Under the pieces are notes generated by a model that saw only the letters and a program-made list of their open reading frames with translations, was not told where the DNA came from and made no database searches. Positions 28,041 to 37,243 of a stretch of DNA of 48,145 nucleotides are shown piece by piece. Both the position numbers and the translations under genes were made by a program. The DNA comes from a bacterium (GTDB lineage Bacteria > Patescibacteriota > UBA1384 > VFKW01), in assembly GCA_030647355.1 (NCBI GenBank), contig JAUSIS010000010.1:1-48145 (forward strand). Reading direction: 5' to 3'. Numbering within the stretch: the stretch's first letter is position 1; each line of letters starts with the position of its first letter.

Positions 28041-29186
28041 TTAAACTTGGGCCTCGCGGATGCGCTCGAGAATCGAGCTTTCTTCTTGGGCCAAAGTAGT
28101 ATTTGGAATATCAAATCCAGCTGCAGCTTCGTGGCCGCCGCCGCCAAAAAGATTGGCAAGTCGAGCTACGTCAACGCCTTTTTCGACTGCTCGCAGGTTG
28201 CCATGAACGCCGCCTTTGCGCTCTGAGAGAAGCAGAGCAAAATCAATATTAGGAGCAGTTTTCAAGAGTTCGTCAATTACACCGCTTGTTTCTGATTCGC
28301 TAGCCCCCGATGCTTCGAGGTCCTGTTGAGTAATTGTGGACCAAATAAAGCGATGCGGGATATCTTCTTGGACATTAGCTAACGCTTTGCCCCAGAGTTT
28401 GAGAGTTGATAGAGGTCTGGTCTTATAGATCTTCTTGACTATTTCCTGCTGCTTGGCACCCGCGGCGACCAATTGGGCGGCGACGGTGAAAGATTTGGGA
28501 GTGGTTGAAGCATTCTGAAAGCTGCCAGTGTCAGTTGTAATGCCAGTTAGAAGAGCTGTAGCGATATCCGAGTCGAGCAAAGGTTTTTCCCGGCCTAATG
28601 ATTCGAGAAGAGCAACGAGAATCTCGGCAGTGGATGTGGCGGTTAAATCTATCCAATTCACTTTACCAAAATGATCATTAGATATATGGTGATCAATATT
28701 TACGATGGGGGTTTCATAAAATAGCGAGGTATTATTATCATAAATTGATCCTAGCCGCGACTCAAGATCGGAACAGTCGAGGATAATGGCTAAATCAAAA
28801 CGTGCCATACTTTGCTGAAATGAGACATCTTGTGGTTCAAAAAAACCTTGCGTAGGGGTGATGACTATATGGAGTTTTTTCTCATCTGCCAAGCGCTTGT
28901 AACCAAGTTTATCAACGTCGGTTTTAGCTAAGTCAACAGTAATTATAAAATCTTTTGCCCCTGTTAATTCTTGGGAAACAAGATCGGCTGAAGGAAGAAA
29001 TTGCAAATATTCAGGGATAGGGTCGGCGCAAACAGCAACTACTTCTTTATCAATTTTTTTGAGAGCTAAGGTGAGAGCAATAAGACTACCAAAAGAGTCG
29101 CCATCAGGATTAATATGAGAGGCAATGAGAATCCGTTTGGCACTGCGAATTAATTCTATAGATTGCTGCTTGGGGGTTAACTCCAT
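28041..29186 (-). CDS. DHH/DHHA1 phosphoesterase, NrnA-like
   Basis: ILIASHINPDGDSFGSLIAL, IILDCSD, IVNIDHHISNDHFG, C-terminal FGGGGHEAAAGF. Confidence 0.93.
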   Translation of the reverse strand: MELTPKQQSIELIRSAKRILIASHINPDGDSFGSLIALTLALKKIDKEVVAVCADPIPEYLQFLPSADLVSQELTGAKDFIITVDLAKTDVDKLGYKRLADEKKLHIVITPTQGFFEPQDVSFQQSMARFDLAIILDCSDLESRLGSIYDNNTSLFYETPIVNIDHHISNDHFGKVNWIDLTATSTAEILVALLESLGREKPLLDSDIATALLTGITTDTGSFQNASTTPKSFTVAAQLVAAGAKQQEIVKKIYKTRPLSTLKLWGKALANVQEDIPHRFIWSTITQQDLEASGASESETSGVIDELLKTAPNIDFALLLSERKGGVHGNLRAVEKGVDVARLANLFGGGGHEAAAGFDIPNTTLAQEESSILERIREAQV

Positions 29187-29225
29187 AGTTGCTCACCTTT
29201 CTGCCCTCCATATAGTTAATGTCAT

Positions 29226-29254
29226 ATTATAGCACTACAAGGGATAAGCGTCAA
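29226..29254 (-). promoter_or_regulatory. Putative promoter TTGACG-N17-TATAAT for the nrnA-like gene
   Basis: Complement of 29249-29254 (-35) and 29226-29231 (-10), 17-nt spacer. Confidence 0.6.
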
Positions 29255-29255
29255 G

Positions 29256-29288
29256 GTTACTCAAAATTCTATGTTACTCAAAATTCTA
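29256..29288. repeat. Tandem repeat gttactcaaaattcta x2 (17-bp period)
   Basis: 29256-29271 and 29273-29288 identical. Confidence 0.85.
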
Positions 29289-29377
29289 AATGTTCTGTAA
29301 TGTCCTGTAAACCAGAGTATTTACAATCGAGCTATTTTTTGGTAATATTGACGTTGAATAGGAGAAAGGACTGAATA

Positions 29378-29719
29378 ATGCCTAATACAAAATCAGCGAG
29401 AAAATCTTTAAGGGTGAGCGTCAGACGAAATAGCGAGAATCGTCAAACAAAAACAAATTTGCGACAGGTATTAAAAGCAACCAGTGATAAAAAACTGCCT
29501 GAAGTATTCAGCGCTTTGGATAAAGCGGCGAAAAACCATATAATGCATCCTAACAAAGCCGCGCGACTGAAATCGAGGGCCGCAAGACAATTGTCTGATT
29601 TTGGCAAGGAAGCTGAAAAGACAGTAAAGCCGACAAAAGCAGTTAAACCAAAAAGTAAAGCAGTAAAAAAGAGTACTGCCAAAAAAACTGCGACTAAAAA
29701 GAAATCTGTAAAGAAGTAG
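29378..29719 (+). CDS. rpsT: 30S ribosomal protein S20 with Lys-rich C-terminal extension
   Basis: MPNTKSARKSLRVSVRRNSENRQTKTNLRQVLKA...KAAKNHIMHPNKAARLKSRAARQL, then KPTKAVKPKSKAVKKSTAKKTATKKKSVKK. Confidence 0.93.
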   Translation: MPNTKSARKSLRVSVRRNSENRQTKTNLRQVLKATSDKKLPEVFSALDKAAKNHIMHPNKAARLKSRAARQLSDFGKEAEKTVKPTKAVKPKSKAVKKSTAKKTATKKKSVKK

Positions 29720-29814
29720 TCGAGGCAACACAGGTTCGAGACTAGGCCGTCTTGAATAAAGCTCCGGCAACTAAGGTCTCCTACGCATAAAGCTACGTAA
29801 GACCAAGGAGGGTT

Positions 29815-30369
29815 ATGCCGCGTTGGCGCTATATATTCCTATATTCAGGCGGGCTGTTTTTCGAATTAGCGAGTTTGATTGTAATTTTAGTCGTGATTGG
29901 TGTGCTTATTAACTATTTTTTATTCTCAATCACTCCTATTAAAGGGGCAAGTATGGAGCCCAATTTTTTCAGCGGAGATTGGACATTAATAAACAAATCG
30001 TCCTATATAAAAAATTCTCCTAAGCGGGGGGACGTGGTGGGGCTTCGTTTTCCGGGAGATCCTAATTCCGAAAAATATATCAAACGAGTGATTGGTTTAC
30101 CAAAAGAACAATTAATAATCAGCGGGGGCAAAATTTTCATTAACTCTGTGGAGCTTAAGGAAGGTTACTTGCCTAAAGATACTTTTACCATCCCCGATCT
30201 ATCCGTTCAATTGCACGAGGATCAGTATTTTTTGATAGGAGATAACCGCAACAATTCTTCGGATTCAAGGATTTGGGGACCTGCCAGTAAAAAAGAGTTC
30301 ATTGGCCGAGTGATATTTGTCATATTTCCATTTAAAAATTATCAATATATATCACAGCCAAGTTATTGA
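29815..30369 (+). CDS. lepB: Signal peptidase I
   Basis: GASMEPNFFSGDWTLINK (catalytic Ser), KRGDVVGLRFPGDPNSEKYIKRVIGLP (catalytic Lys), YFLIGDNRNNSSDSRIWG; aaggagg SD. Confidence 0.95.
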   Translation: MPRWRYIFLYSGGLFFELASLIVILVVIGVLINYFLFSITPIKGASMEPNFFSGDWTLINKSSYIKNSPKRGDVVGLRFPGDPNSEKYIKRVIGLPKEQLIISGGKIFINSVELKEGYLPKDTFTIPDLSVQLHEDQYFLIGDNRNNSSDSRIWGPASKKEFIGRVIFVIFPFKNYQYISQPSY

Positions 30370-30395
30370 GTCTATCTTAATCTCTCTTAATCTCT

Positions 30396-31922
30396 CTAAT
30401 CAATTATTGGAGTACGGCTAACAATAAGATTATTGCTAGTATAGGCGATGAGGGGAAAGAGCAAATTAGCAAAATCCTCAATACTGACAATGGAAGGGTC
30501 GGAATCGAACCAATAAGGACGAGCAAATGGAACTTCAAAGAAATGCTTAGTCCAATCAACTTCGGCATTCAAGCAAACCGCATATGCAAGGTATTTGGTA
30601 TAAGGGCTTTGGTTTGCATCTTGAAAATCAATCGGTTTGCTTTGTATTAAATAGTTTCGGAAACGAAGCCAGGCAAGGCGAGCAGATTTGCCTTTAGGGG
30701 TAAGGATAGGCATTTTGGGAGCAAAATATAAAATAAGTGTAGCTGAAGCCATCATTCCAATCCAGAAGAATATTAAGAAAGGAAATGTTCTATTGAAAAT
30801 GATATTCAAAATAAAGCCCAGGGAACCGGCGAAAAAGAGAATAATTCCGTTTAATTTATATTTTTGATGGGTTAAACCCGGATTTTGCTGGAAATAGCCC
30901 TGATCAGTAACCAAGTTATATATTTCTAGAAAAACTTGAGCCATTTTTTCACTGAAAAGTGAACGATCGAGGGCTTTATTTATGTCCCGCAGATTATTCG
31001 TAGCTGATTTTGTCTCAAATATTTTAGAAAGTAATAATTTTTCATATTTATTTAAGTTATAAATCTCTTCTGATTCAAGCGCCCGCCCACGACCGAAGCT
31101 GAAGTTATTATGGCCTTCATAGATATGAATATAACCACGCTGGGCAAGATCAATCATTGTAGCGGATATTTCCCGAGCACCGATACGCCCATGAACTAAA
31201 ACTCCAATGACCGCGGGGGGAATGTTCTCGGGTAAAGTAGCGACCATCTGTTTTGTATCGACTCGATTGTAAATCCAGCGCTTTATGAGCATAGAGGATA
31301 AGAAAATCAATGTAATGAGAGGTAGGAGAAGTCCAATAATAATCCAGGTACTTATTGATAAACTGGTAATATCAAAGGCGCTGGATCGCCACCAGGGAGG
31401 GGTGATGATTCCTTTGGGCAGTCGAGTGTAAACGGCAAAAAAGGAATCGGGGCCTAAAAATTGCCCAGAGAAAATAATGGTGTGATCGTCCAGCATTGTA
31501 GCGTAAGTATTTTTTGTATAGCCGGCATCGGTGTGTTTTGATTGAACTTCATAATAAATCTGCGGTTTATTGATATTCGATTGAAACCGTACCTCAACCG
31601 TTAAATTATCTATATAAACGCCGGGTTTATCGAGAATTTTGTAGCGGACTATATCGTAATCCCTGTCAAGCTGTACTGTACTTACGACATGACCATCTTT
31701 GAATATCCGGCCGTCGTTGGTGACATTAAGGTTGACGGATTGCGAGTTGCCAGTGGAGGGTTGGCTGGGTGCTTGCATAGGGTCGGCAGACATATAAGAA
31801 TGATAGCTTTTAATACCAAATAGGCCAATGATTACTAGGGATATGGCTACAAAAAAAACGAACTGCTTTTTATAGAAGCCAGCGCCTTTAAATAATTCTT
31901 TAATGAGCTGCCAGTTGCTCAT
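30396..31922 (-). CDS. DUF2207-like predicted membrane protein
   Basis: N-terminal TM, beta-rich ectodomain, TM, PENIPPAVIGVLVHGRIGAREISATMIDLAQRGYIHI, further TM pair. Start at 31922 behind ggagggga. Confidence 0.75.
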   Translation of the reverse strand: MSNWQLIKELFKGAGFYKKQFVFFVAISLVIIGLFGIKSYHSYMSADPMQAPSQPSTGNSQSVNLNVTNDGRIFKDGHVVSTVQLDRDYDIVRYKILDKPGVYIDNLTVEVRFQSNINKPQIYYEVQSKHTDAGYTKNTYATMLDDHTIIFSGQFLGPDSFFAVYTRLPKGIITPPWWRSSAFDITSLSISTWIIIGLLLPLITLIFLSSMLIKRWIYNRVDTKQMVATLPENIPPAVIGVLVHGRIGAREISATMIDLAQRGYIHIYEGHNNFSFGRGRALESEEIYNLNKYEKLLLSKIFETKSATNNLRDINKALDRSLFSEKMAQVFLEIYNLVTDQGYFQQNPGLTHQKYKLNGIILFFAGSLGFILNIIFNRTFPFLIFFWIGMMASATLILYFAPKMPILTPKGKSARLAWLRFRNYLIQSKPIDFQDANQSPYTKYLAYAVCLNAEVDWTKHFFEVPFARPYWFDSDPSIVSIEDFANLLFPLIAYTSNNLIVSRTPIID

Positions 31923-31946
31923 TTCTCCCCTCCAGAGCACTATTAA

Positions 31947-32897
31947 CTATTCAACAGCCCTGAATGATCCTAGACATAATTCTAATAGAAAAAGATCGAG
32001 GGCTATCTCTGGATTAATTATACCCGTTTTAATAGTGTAATCAAGGTCTCCCAGTTTTTCATAGATTGCTCTTAAGGCAGTCGGGGTGAAATTTTTGGCT
32101 TGGATAGATGCTTTTTTGAAAACCAGCGGATGGATGCCTGGAATATTGTTTAGTTTTGGATTTTGTTTAAGAGAATCCTGAACTATCAGTAAAGTTCTAA
32201 AACCATATACAAACATGGAAAATAGATAGATCGGTGAATCACCGGCAGCCAGACGCCCCCGAAGATGGGCGGCAGCCGTTTTCAGATCGCGCGAGCTAAG
32301 GGCATCTATCAGCCGGAAGATATCACCGGCTGGTTCAAAATGGATAATAGCAGCTAGTTTGTCGGTGGTGATACCCTCCGGGCAGTAGCTGATTAATTTG
32401 TCAATTTCATTTTTCAGTCGCCAAAGATCAGGGCCTATTTTAATGAGGGATTCGAGAGCATGCTTTTCTATCGGTACACCAGAAGCGGAAAATTGTTTGG
32501 CTGTCCATTGACGCAGTTTGATTGGATCAAGATATGCATATTCTTCAGCCAATTTGGGTCTGTTTAATGCCTTGAAAAGAGAATTTCGTTTATCTATTTT
32601 TTCGCTTTCATAGAAAATGGCCAGGGTGGAACGGGGTATTTTCGGTAGGAAATCCTCGATTGATTGCTGAGCATCTTTAGCGCCTTGTGAGATGAGATTG
32701 TGGATGATTACCAGCCGTTTGGGGGCAAGAAAGGGAGACGCCCAAAGTTGGCGGATAATTTCCTCCGCCTTAGTTTTGGCGCCGTCAATGTGGGCAAGAT
32801 TAGTATCGCCAAGATTTGTGTCGGTATATTTTTGACTGATAACACGGAGTTTGGCTCGCGATCGGTAGGTGTCTTCTCCGTAAATTAAGTAGCTCAT
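31947..32897 (-). CDS. holA: DNA polymerase III subunit delta
   Basis: YLIYGEDTYRSRAKLRVI, SPFLAPKRLVIIHNL, IFRLIDALSSRDLKTAAAHLRGRLAAGDSPIYLFSMFVYGFRTLL, IYEKLGDLDYTIKTGIINPEIALDLFLL. Confidence 0.9.
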   Translation of the reverse strand: MSYLIYGEDTYRSRAKLRVISQKYTDTNLGDTNLAHIDGAKTKAEEIIRQLWASPFLAPKRLVIIHNLISQGAKDAQQSIEDFLPKIPRSTLAIFYESEKIDKRNSLFKALNRPKLAEEYAYLDPIKLRQWTAKQFSASGVPIEKHALESLIKIGPDLWRLKNEIDKLISYCPEGITTDKLAAIIHFEPAGDIFRLIDALSSRDLKTAAAHLRGRLAAGDSPIYLFSMFVYGFRTLLIVQDSLKQNPKLNNIPGIHPLVFKKASIQAKNFTPTALRAIYEKLGDLDYTIKTGIINPEIALDLFLLELCLGSFRAVE

Positions 32898-32949
32898 TAG
32901 AACTCTCCATTATCCAAGGATGAGCATATTATAACTGATTGCCCAAGTA

Positions 32950-32978
32950 TTGACAAAACGGGTAAAATATGGTATAGT
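32950..32978 (+). promoter_or_regulatory. Sigma70 promoter TTGACA-N17-TATAGT
   Basis: Consensus -35 at 32950-32955, 17-nt spacer, -10 at 32973-32978, upstream of ATG 33022. Confidence 0.8.
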
Positions 32979-33021
32979 ACTGGATACAGCTTTGAATGTT
33001 TTTCTGATTTGGAGGGTTCAG

Positions 33022-33504
33022 ATGAATCGGTTGCAAGGTTGGGTAAATTCTAAGTGGCTCAATGCGCTGGTGGTAGTAGTGGTACTGATCGCAATAAACT
33101 GGATCGTATCACGAATATCGCCTAGGGGTAACTGGATCTTGGCGAGAGTGTCAATAGTCACCGCGCTTTGGTTCCTGCGAAGCTGGATTGAACCACTCTG
33201 GAACGGAATGTTCCAAGTGTTCGATCGACTGATCGCACTCGATAAGAGCTTCGTAGCGAGGCTGCGGAGTTGGCTGGTGTCCCGGTGTTGGTGGAAGACA
33301 CTGGCAGCGCTGATTTTCCTAGTAGCTGTTGGCTTCCTTATGATACAGGTGGCACCGTGGGGTGGGTGGCTACTGGCTTGGGTACTAACCCACGTCATAG
33401 TCTGGCTGCTAAAGTTAGCAGCTGTGCTAGCCTGCATCGCTCTCGGAGCGATCATCAAGGCGGTGGTAAGCAATAACGCCTGCACGCCCCCTACCACACC
33501 ATGA
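33022..33504 (+). CDS. Hypothetical multi-TM membrane protein
   Basis: ggagg SD then ATG (MNRLQGWVNSKWLNALVVVVVLIAINWIVSR...), several hydrophobic helices. The ORF's TTG at 32950 is inside the promoter. Confidence 0.7.
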   Translation: MNRLQGWVNSKWLNALVVVVVLIAINWIVSRISPRGNWILARVSIVTALWFLRSWIEPLWNGMFQVFDRLIALDKSFVARLRSWLVSRCWWKTLAALIFLVAVGFLMIQVAPWGGWLLAWVLTHVIVWLLKLAAVLACIALGAIIKAVVSNNACTPPTTP

Positions 33505-33524
33505 CTTTAGCCCTTATAGGGCAC

Positions 33525-33552
33525 AGGGAGACTTCGGTCTCCCTTTCGCTTT
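33525..33552 (+). terminator. Intrinsic terminator (agggagac ttcg gtctccct)
   Basis: 8-bp stem with UUCG loop followed by a T-rich tract. Confidence 0.85.
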
Positions 33553-33561
33553 TTATTGAAA

Positions 33562-36276
33562 CTATTGGACTAATTTGAGATCGGCCCAGTTTAGACCTTC
33601 TTCTATTTTGACTACCAGCGGCACTTCTAGGATATATGCGGATTCCATAATTTTTTTAAGATCTTTGGCGACCGGACTTATTTTATCCTCGGGCACTTCG
33701 AGAACCAATTCATCATGTACTTGCAGAAGAAGACGCACAGAATCAGACAATTCTATATATTTTTCTACATCAATCATGGCTAATTTAACAATGTCAGCAC
33801 CGGTTCCTTGGATAGGCATATTAATTGCCGCTCGCTCGGCTGAATTGCGCACCACAGCACTTGCAGAATATATTTCCGGAATGTAGCGTTTGCGGCCAAA
33901 AAGGGTCTCGACGAAGCCATCCTGTTTAGCTTTAGCAACAGTGTCAATCATATATTTTTTGACACCTGGATAGGTAGTAAAATAGTGGTCAATCAGAGCT
34001 TTGGCTTCGTGTTGGTCTATTTCCAGCGCTTGGGCGAGACCATAAGGGCTAGTTCCATAAATAATTGAAAAATTAACCACTTTAGCCATGCGCCGATCAA
34101 TACCGAGACGATTAGAAGTCTCCTCGTGAATATCACGTCCGGCTCTAAATGCCTCGATCATTGCCTCATCTTTAGATAAATGAGCCATAACACGCAGTTC
34201 TATCTGGGAATAGTCGGCAGAAAGTAATTTAAAGCCCTTTTCGGCAATGAAAGCTCGGCGGATTTCTTGACCGAGTTCGGTGCGAATAGGAATGTTTTGT
34301 AGATTGGGCTCGGAAGAGGAGAGACGGCCGGTTGTTGTAATTGTCTGGTTGAAGCTAGTATGGAGACGGCCATCGCTTCCAACAATTTTTGGCAGAGCTT
34401 CTATATAGGTATTGAGTAATTTGGTCAGTTCTCGAAATTCGAGAATACTATCAATAACCGGATGAGTGCCAAGCAGTTTCTCCAGTTCGCCGGCGGCGGT
34501 GGAGATACCGGTTTTACCTTTTTTTATTTCAGCGCTGGAGAGTTTTAAGACATTAAAAAGAACATCGGCTAGCTGGCGGGGAGAAGCGATATTGAAAGTG
34601 GTGCCGGTCTGGCTATAAATTAATTTTTCTAACTGAACGAGTCGTTTTCTGAGTTCTTTTTGCAGTTTACTTAGGTAATTGATATCAATTTTGACGCCGG
34701 CGATTTCCATATCCGCTAGGATTTTTACGAGTGGCATATCGAGTTCATAGAATAATTTTTTTAGCTGGCGATCGGCTAGTTGGGGGGATAGTTTTTGCCA
34801 GAGACGGAAAGTGCAGTGAGCGTCTTCGGCCGAATAGCGAGCTACTTGATCGAGAGGTGCTTCGGCTAAATTGCCCTGTTTTCTTTCGCCGATTAAATCA
34901 GTAAGTGGAATCTTCTCGAATCCCAGTTCAACAAAGCTGACAGTATCCAAGCTATGGCTGCGAGAGGCGGGATTTAAAATATAGGAAGCAATCATGGTGT
35001 CAAAGTAAATCGGATTTAAACAAATATCATATTTTTGAAGATTGGTGTAATCGTACTTAATATTATGACCGATTTTTTGAATCTCTGGATTTTCTAACAG
35101 GGGTTTTAGGTGCTTCAAAATATAGTCCTGGGTTAGACAGCGTAATTTGCCGCAGTTAATATGGTTCATCGGAATGTAATAGGCATCGTCATTGTCTGAA
35201 GCTAGCGATATGCCAATGAGATTGTTATTGAGGTAGTCTTGCTCGGTATCAACCACGAGATGGGAAGATTTTTCTAATTTATCAATTAAGGCGATAAGCT
35301 TGCTTTCGTCGGTAATAATGTGCTCTTGGAATTCGGAGCTTTTTACTCTTTGGGGTTCGGAAGTATTTTTGGCAAAAAGTTCTCCTTGCGTTGTTTTTTG
35401 AGACGGGGTTCTAGATTCGGGCAATCGAGGGAGAAGCGATTTAAATTCTAACTCTTGGAAAAGTTCGACGGCTTTTGCGCGATCGTAGTCATCAATCATA
35501 CATTGTTTAAGTTGAAGCTGGATAGGAATATCGCAAACAATTGAAACCAGTTTTTTATTTAATTTAAGGCGGTCTCGGTTATCTTCGAATGCTTGCTTTA
35601 TTCTATCGGGCAATTCGTTTAGATGAGATAAGATACCTTCCATCGTACCGTATTGCTGCAAAAGCGAAGTGGCGCCCTTTTCTCCTATTCCAGGGATACC
35701 GGGAATATTATCCGAGCTGTCACCTCTTAAAGCTTTGAAGTCAATAAATTGTTCCGGGGTCAGTCCGTAACGATCCTGCACAGCTTGCGCATCGTAAATT
35801 ACGGTATCGGTAAAACCTTTCCGCATGGTATAGACTTTTGAGATGTGATTTACGAGCTGAAGGGTATCTAAATCGCCGGTTACTATAATTGTTTCAATAT
35901 TTTTTTCGGTGGCTTGAGTGGCGAGAGTGCCGATTATGTCATCAGCTTCAAAACCTTCTTTTTGGAAAATAGGGATGTTTAGAGTTTCCACTATTTGTTT
36001 GATGCGAGGTATTTGATCATACAATCCCTGATCCGCTTTAACGCGGGTTGCTTTGTATTCTTTATATATTTCATGGCGAAAAGTAGGCGTGGCAAGATCA
36101 AAAGCCACAGCACAGTAGGTCGGATCAATATCCTTGATTGCTTTGAGGAGAATCATAGTAAAGCCATAGACAGCATTAATCAGCTCACCGGATTTGGTGG
36201 TCAAGGGCGGCAGAGCGTGGAAGGCGCGATGAATGATGGCATTGCCATCTATTAACATTAGGCGCTGTTTTTTCAT
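33562..36276 (-). CDS. polA: DNA polymerase I
   Basis: 5'-3' exonuclease domain (LMLIDGNAIIHRAFHALPPLTTKSGE), DnaQ-like region (VVDTEQD, IGHNIKYDYTNL), polymerase motifs (LLSADYSQIELRVMAHLS, RMAKVVNFSIIYGTSPYGLAQ, LLLQVHDELVLEVPE). Confidence 0.97.
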   Translation of the reverse strand: MKKQRLMLIDGNAIIHRAFHALPPLTTKSGELINAVYGFTMILLKAIKDIDPTYCAVAFDLATPTFRHEIYKEYKATRVKADQGLYDQIPRIKQIVETLNIPIFQKEGFEADDIIGTLATQATEKNIETIIVTGDLDTLQLVNHISKVYTMRKGFTDTVIYDAQAVQDRYGLTPEQFIDFKALRGDSSDNIPGIPGIGEKGATSLLQQYGTMEGILSHLNELPDRIKQAFEDNRDRLKLNKKLVSIVCDIPIQLQLKQCMIDDYDRAKAVELFQELEFKSLLPRLPESRTPSQKTTQGELFAKNTSEPQRVKSSEFQEHIITDESKLIALIDKLEKSSHLVVDTEQDYLNNNLIGISLASDNDDAYYIPMNHINCGKLRCLTQDYILKHLKPLLENPEIQKIGHNIKYDYTNLQKYDICLNPIYFDTMIASYILNPASRSHSLDTVSFVELGFEKIPLTDLIGERKQGNLAEAPLDQVARYSAEDAHCTFRLWQKLSPQLADRQLKKLFYELDMPLVKILADMEIAGVKIDINYLSKLQKELRKRLVQLEKLIYSQTGTTFNIASPRQLADVLFNVLKLSSAEIKKGKTGISTAAGELEKLLGTHPVIDSILEFRELTKLLNTYIEALPKIVGSDGRLHTSFNQTITTTGRLSSSEPNLQNIPIRTELGQEIRRAFIAEKGFKLLSADYSQIELRVMAHLSKDEAMIEAFRAGRDIHEETSNRLGIDRRMAKVVNFSIIYGTSPYGLAQALEIDQHEAKALIDHYFTTYPGVKKYMIDTVAKAKQDGFVETLFGRKRYIPEIYSASAVVRNSAERAAINMPIQGTGADIVKLAMIDVEKYIELSDSVRLLLQVHDELVLEVPEDKISPVAKDLKKIMESAYILEVPLVVKIEEGLNWADLKLVQ

Positions 36277-36334
36277 TTCAGGGTGATTATAACAGAAAAG
36301 AGGTTCCAAATAAAGCTCAAGGGTGCCAATAGGC

Positions 36335-36363
36335 TTGATAGGAAGGGCGAAATGACATATAAT
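36335..36363 (+). promoter_or_regulatory. Sigma70 promoter TTGATA-N17-TATAAT
   Basis: -35 36335-36340, -10 36358-36363, 17-nt spacer. Confidence 0.75.
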
Positions 36364-36395
36364 GCAGCTAATAACTTGACTGCTTAACTCAGGAG

Positions 36396-37124
36396 GTGGG
36401 TTCGTTGCTTAAAAGGTTGAAGAAAGAGTTGAAGGCGTGGATGACGTTGCCGGAGTTTACCTCTGAGATGTACGATCCATCGGCTTATCACCCACTAGCG
36501 TACGATGTGTCACGGCTGTTTGTCGCTTGCTTCTTAGGGCTCCAGCCCTGGATAAGCATCGACACCTTAAACCGCCAAGCACTCCGCAGGATGAGGAAGT
36601 CCTTCCTTCTCATCTGCAATCACATCAGCTACATTGATGTGCTGCTGATGGGAGTTGCGCTCGGGAGACGGAGAATCAGGTTTATGGCGAAGGAGGAACT
36701 TTTCCGCATCCGATTTCTGCGCGGGTGGATGCTAGCAGTGGGAGCTTTTCCAGTCATCCGAGAGGGCGCCGATGCAAAGGCTCTCGGGTCTGCAAGAAAG
36801 TTTCTTGAGGATGGCCAGATTGTCTGCTTGTTCCCGCAAGGGACCACGCTGCATGACCCGGAAACGGTCGAGAAGATTAGTCCCGGTGTCGGGATGCTAT
36901 CGTTACGATGTAAGCCGCGGCCAGAAGTTCTGCCGGCAGGACTAGCGATTGAATGGCGTCGTAAGGAGCTGTTGATGCCGAAGAAAGTGGTAAGCAACTT
37001 CGGCTGGGTGCTTGATCCGGACGAGTTTGGTCGAGACATCGAACGGTTCAATGATCAGGCACTTATAGCCCTGCAAGACGCCCTGGCTCCAGCCGTCCGG
37101 CGCCTTCATAGCTTAATGGCATAG
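36396..37124 (+). CDS. PlsC-like 1-acyl-sn-glycerol-3-phosphate acyltransferase
   Basis: NHISYIDVLLMG (NHxxxxD), FMAKEELFRIRFLRGWMLAVGAFPVIR, LFPQGTT (EGTR-like). Start could be GTG 36396 or TTG 36405 after aggagg. Confidence 0.8.
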   Translation: MGSLLKRLKKELKAWMTLPEFTSEMYDPSAYHPLAYDVSRLFVACFLGLQPWISIDTLNRQALRRMRKSFLLICNHISYIDVLLMGVALGRRRIRFMAKEELFRIRFLRGWMLAVGAFPVIREGADAKALGSARKFLEDGQIVCLFPQGTTLHDPETVEKISPGVGMLSLRCKPRPEVLPAGLAIEWRRKELLMPKKVVSNFGWVLDPDEFGRDIERFNDQALIALQDALAPAVRRLHSLMA

Positions 37125-37147
37125 CAACGGGTAAAACCGTTGCTCTT
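37123..37147 (+). terminator. Intrinsic terminator (agcaacggg taaaa ccgttgct + T-run)
   Basis: agcaacgggtaaaaccgttgctcttttt. Confidence 0.85.
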
Positions 37148-37162
37148 TTTGTTATTTATATA

Positions 37163-37191
37163 TTGTTCAATTTGAAGACAAAGCATATAAT
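37163..37191 (+). promoter_or_regulatory. Putative promoter TTGTTC-N17-TATAAT
   Basis: -10 at 37186-37191, -35-like at 37163-37168, 17-nt spacer. Confidence 0.6.
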
Positions 37192-37243
37192 AGCCAAAGG
37201 ATTGTTCTTCGATATTTACATCAACTACTTGGAGGCACAGGAA

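Noticed and set aside
29730-29765. T-arm-like string ggttcgagact between rpsT and lepB
   Set aside because: No acceptor, D or anticodon arms can be assembled around it; not a tRNA.
33018-33497. Minus-strand 159-aa ORF
   Set aside because: Antisense to a gene with consensus promoter, SD and terminator on the + strand.
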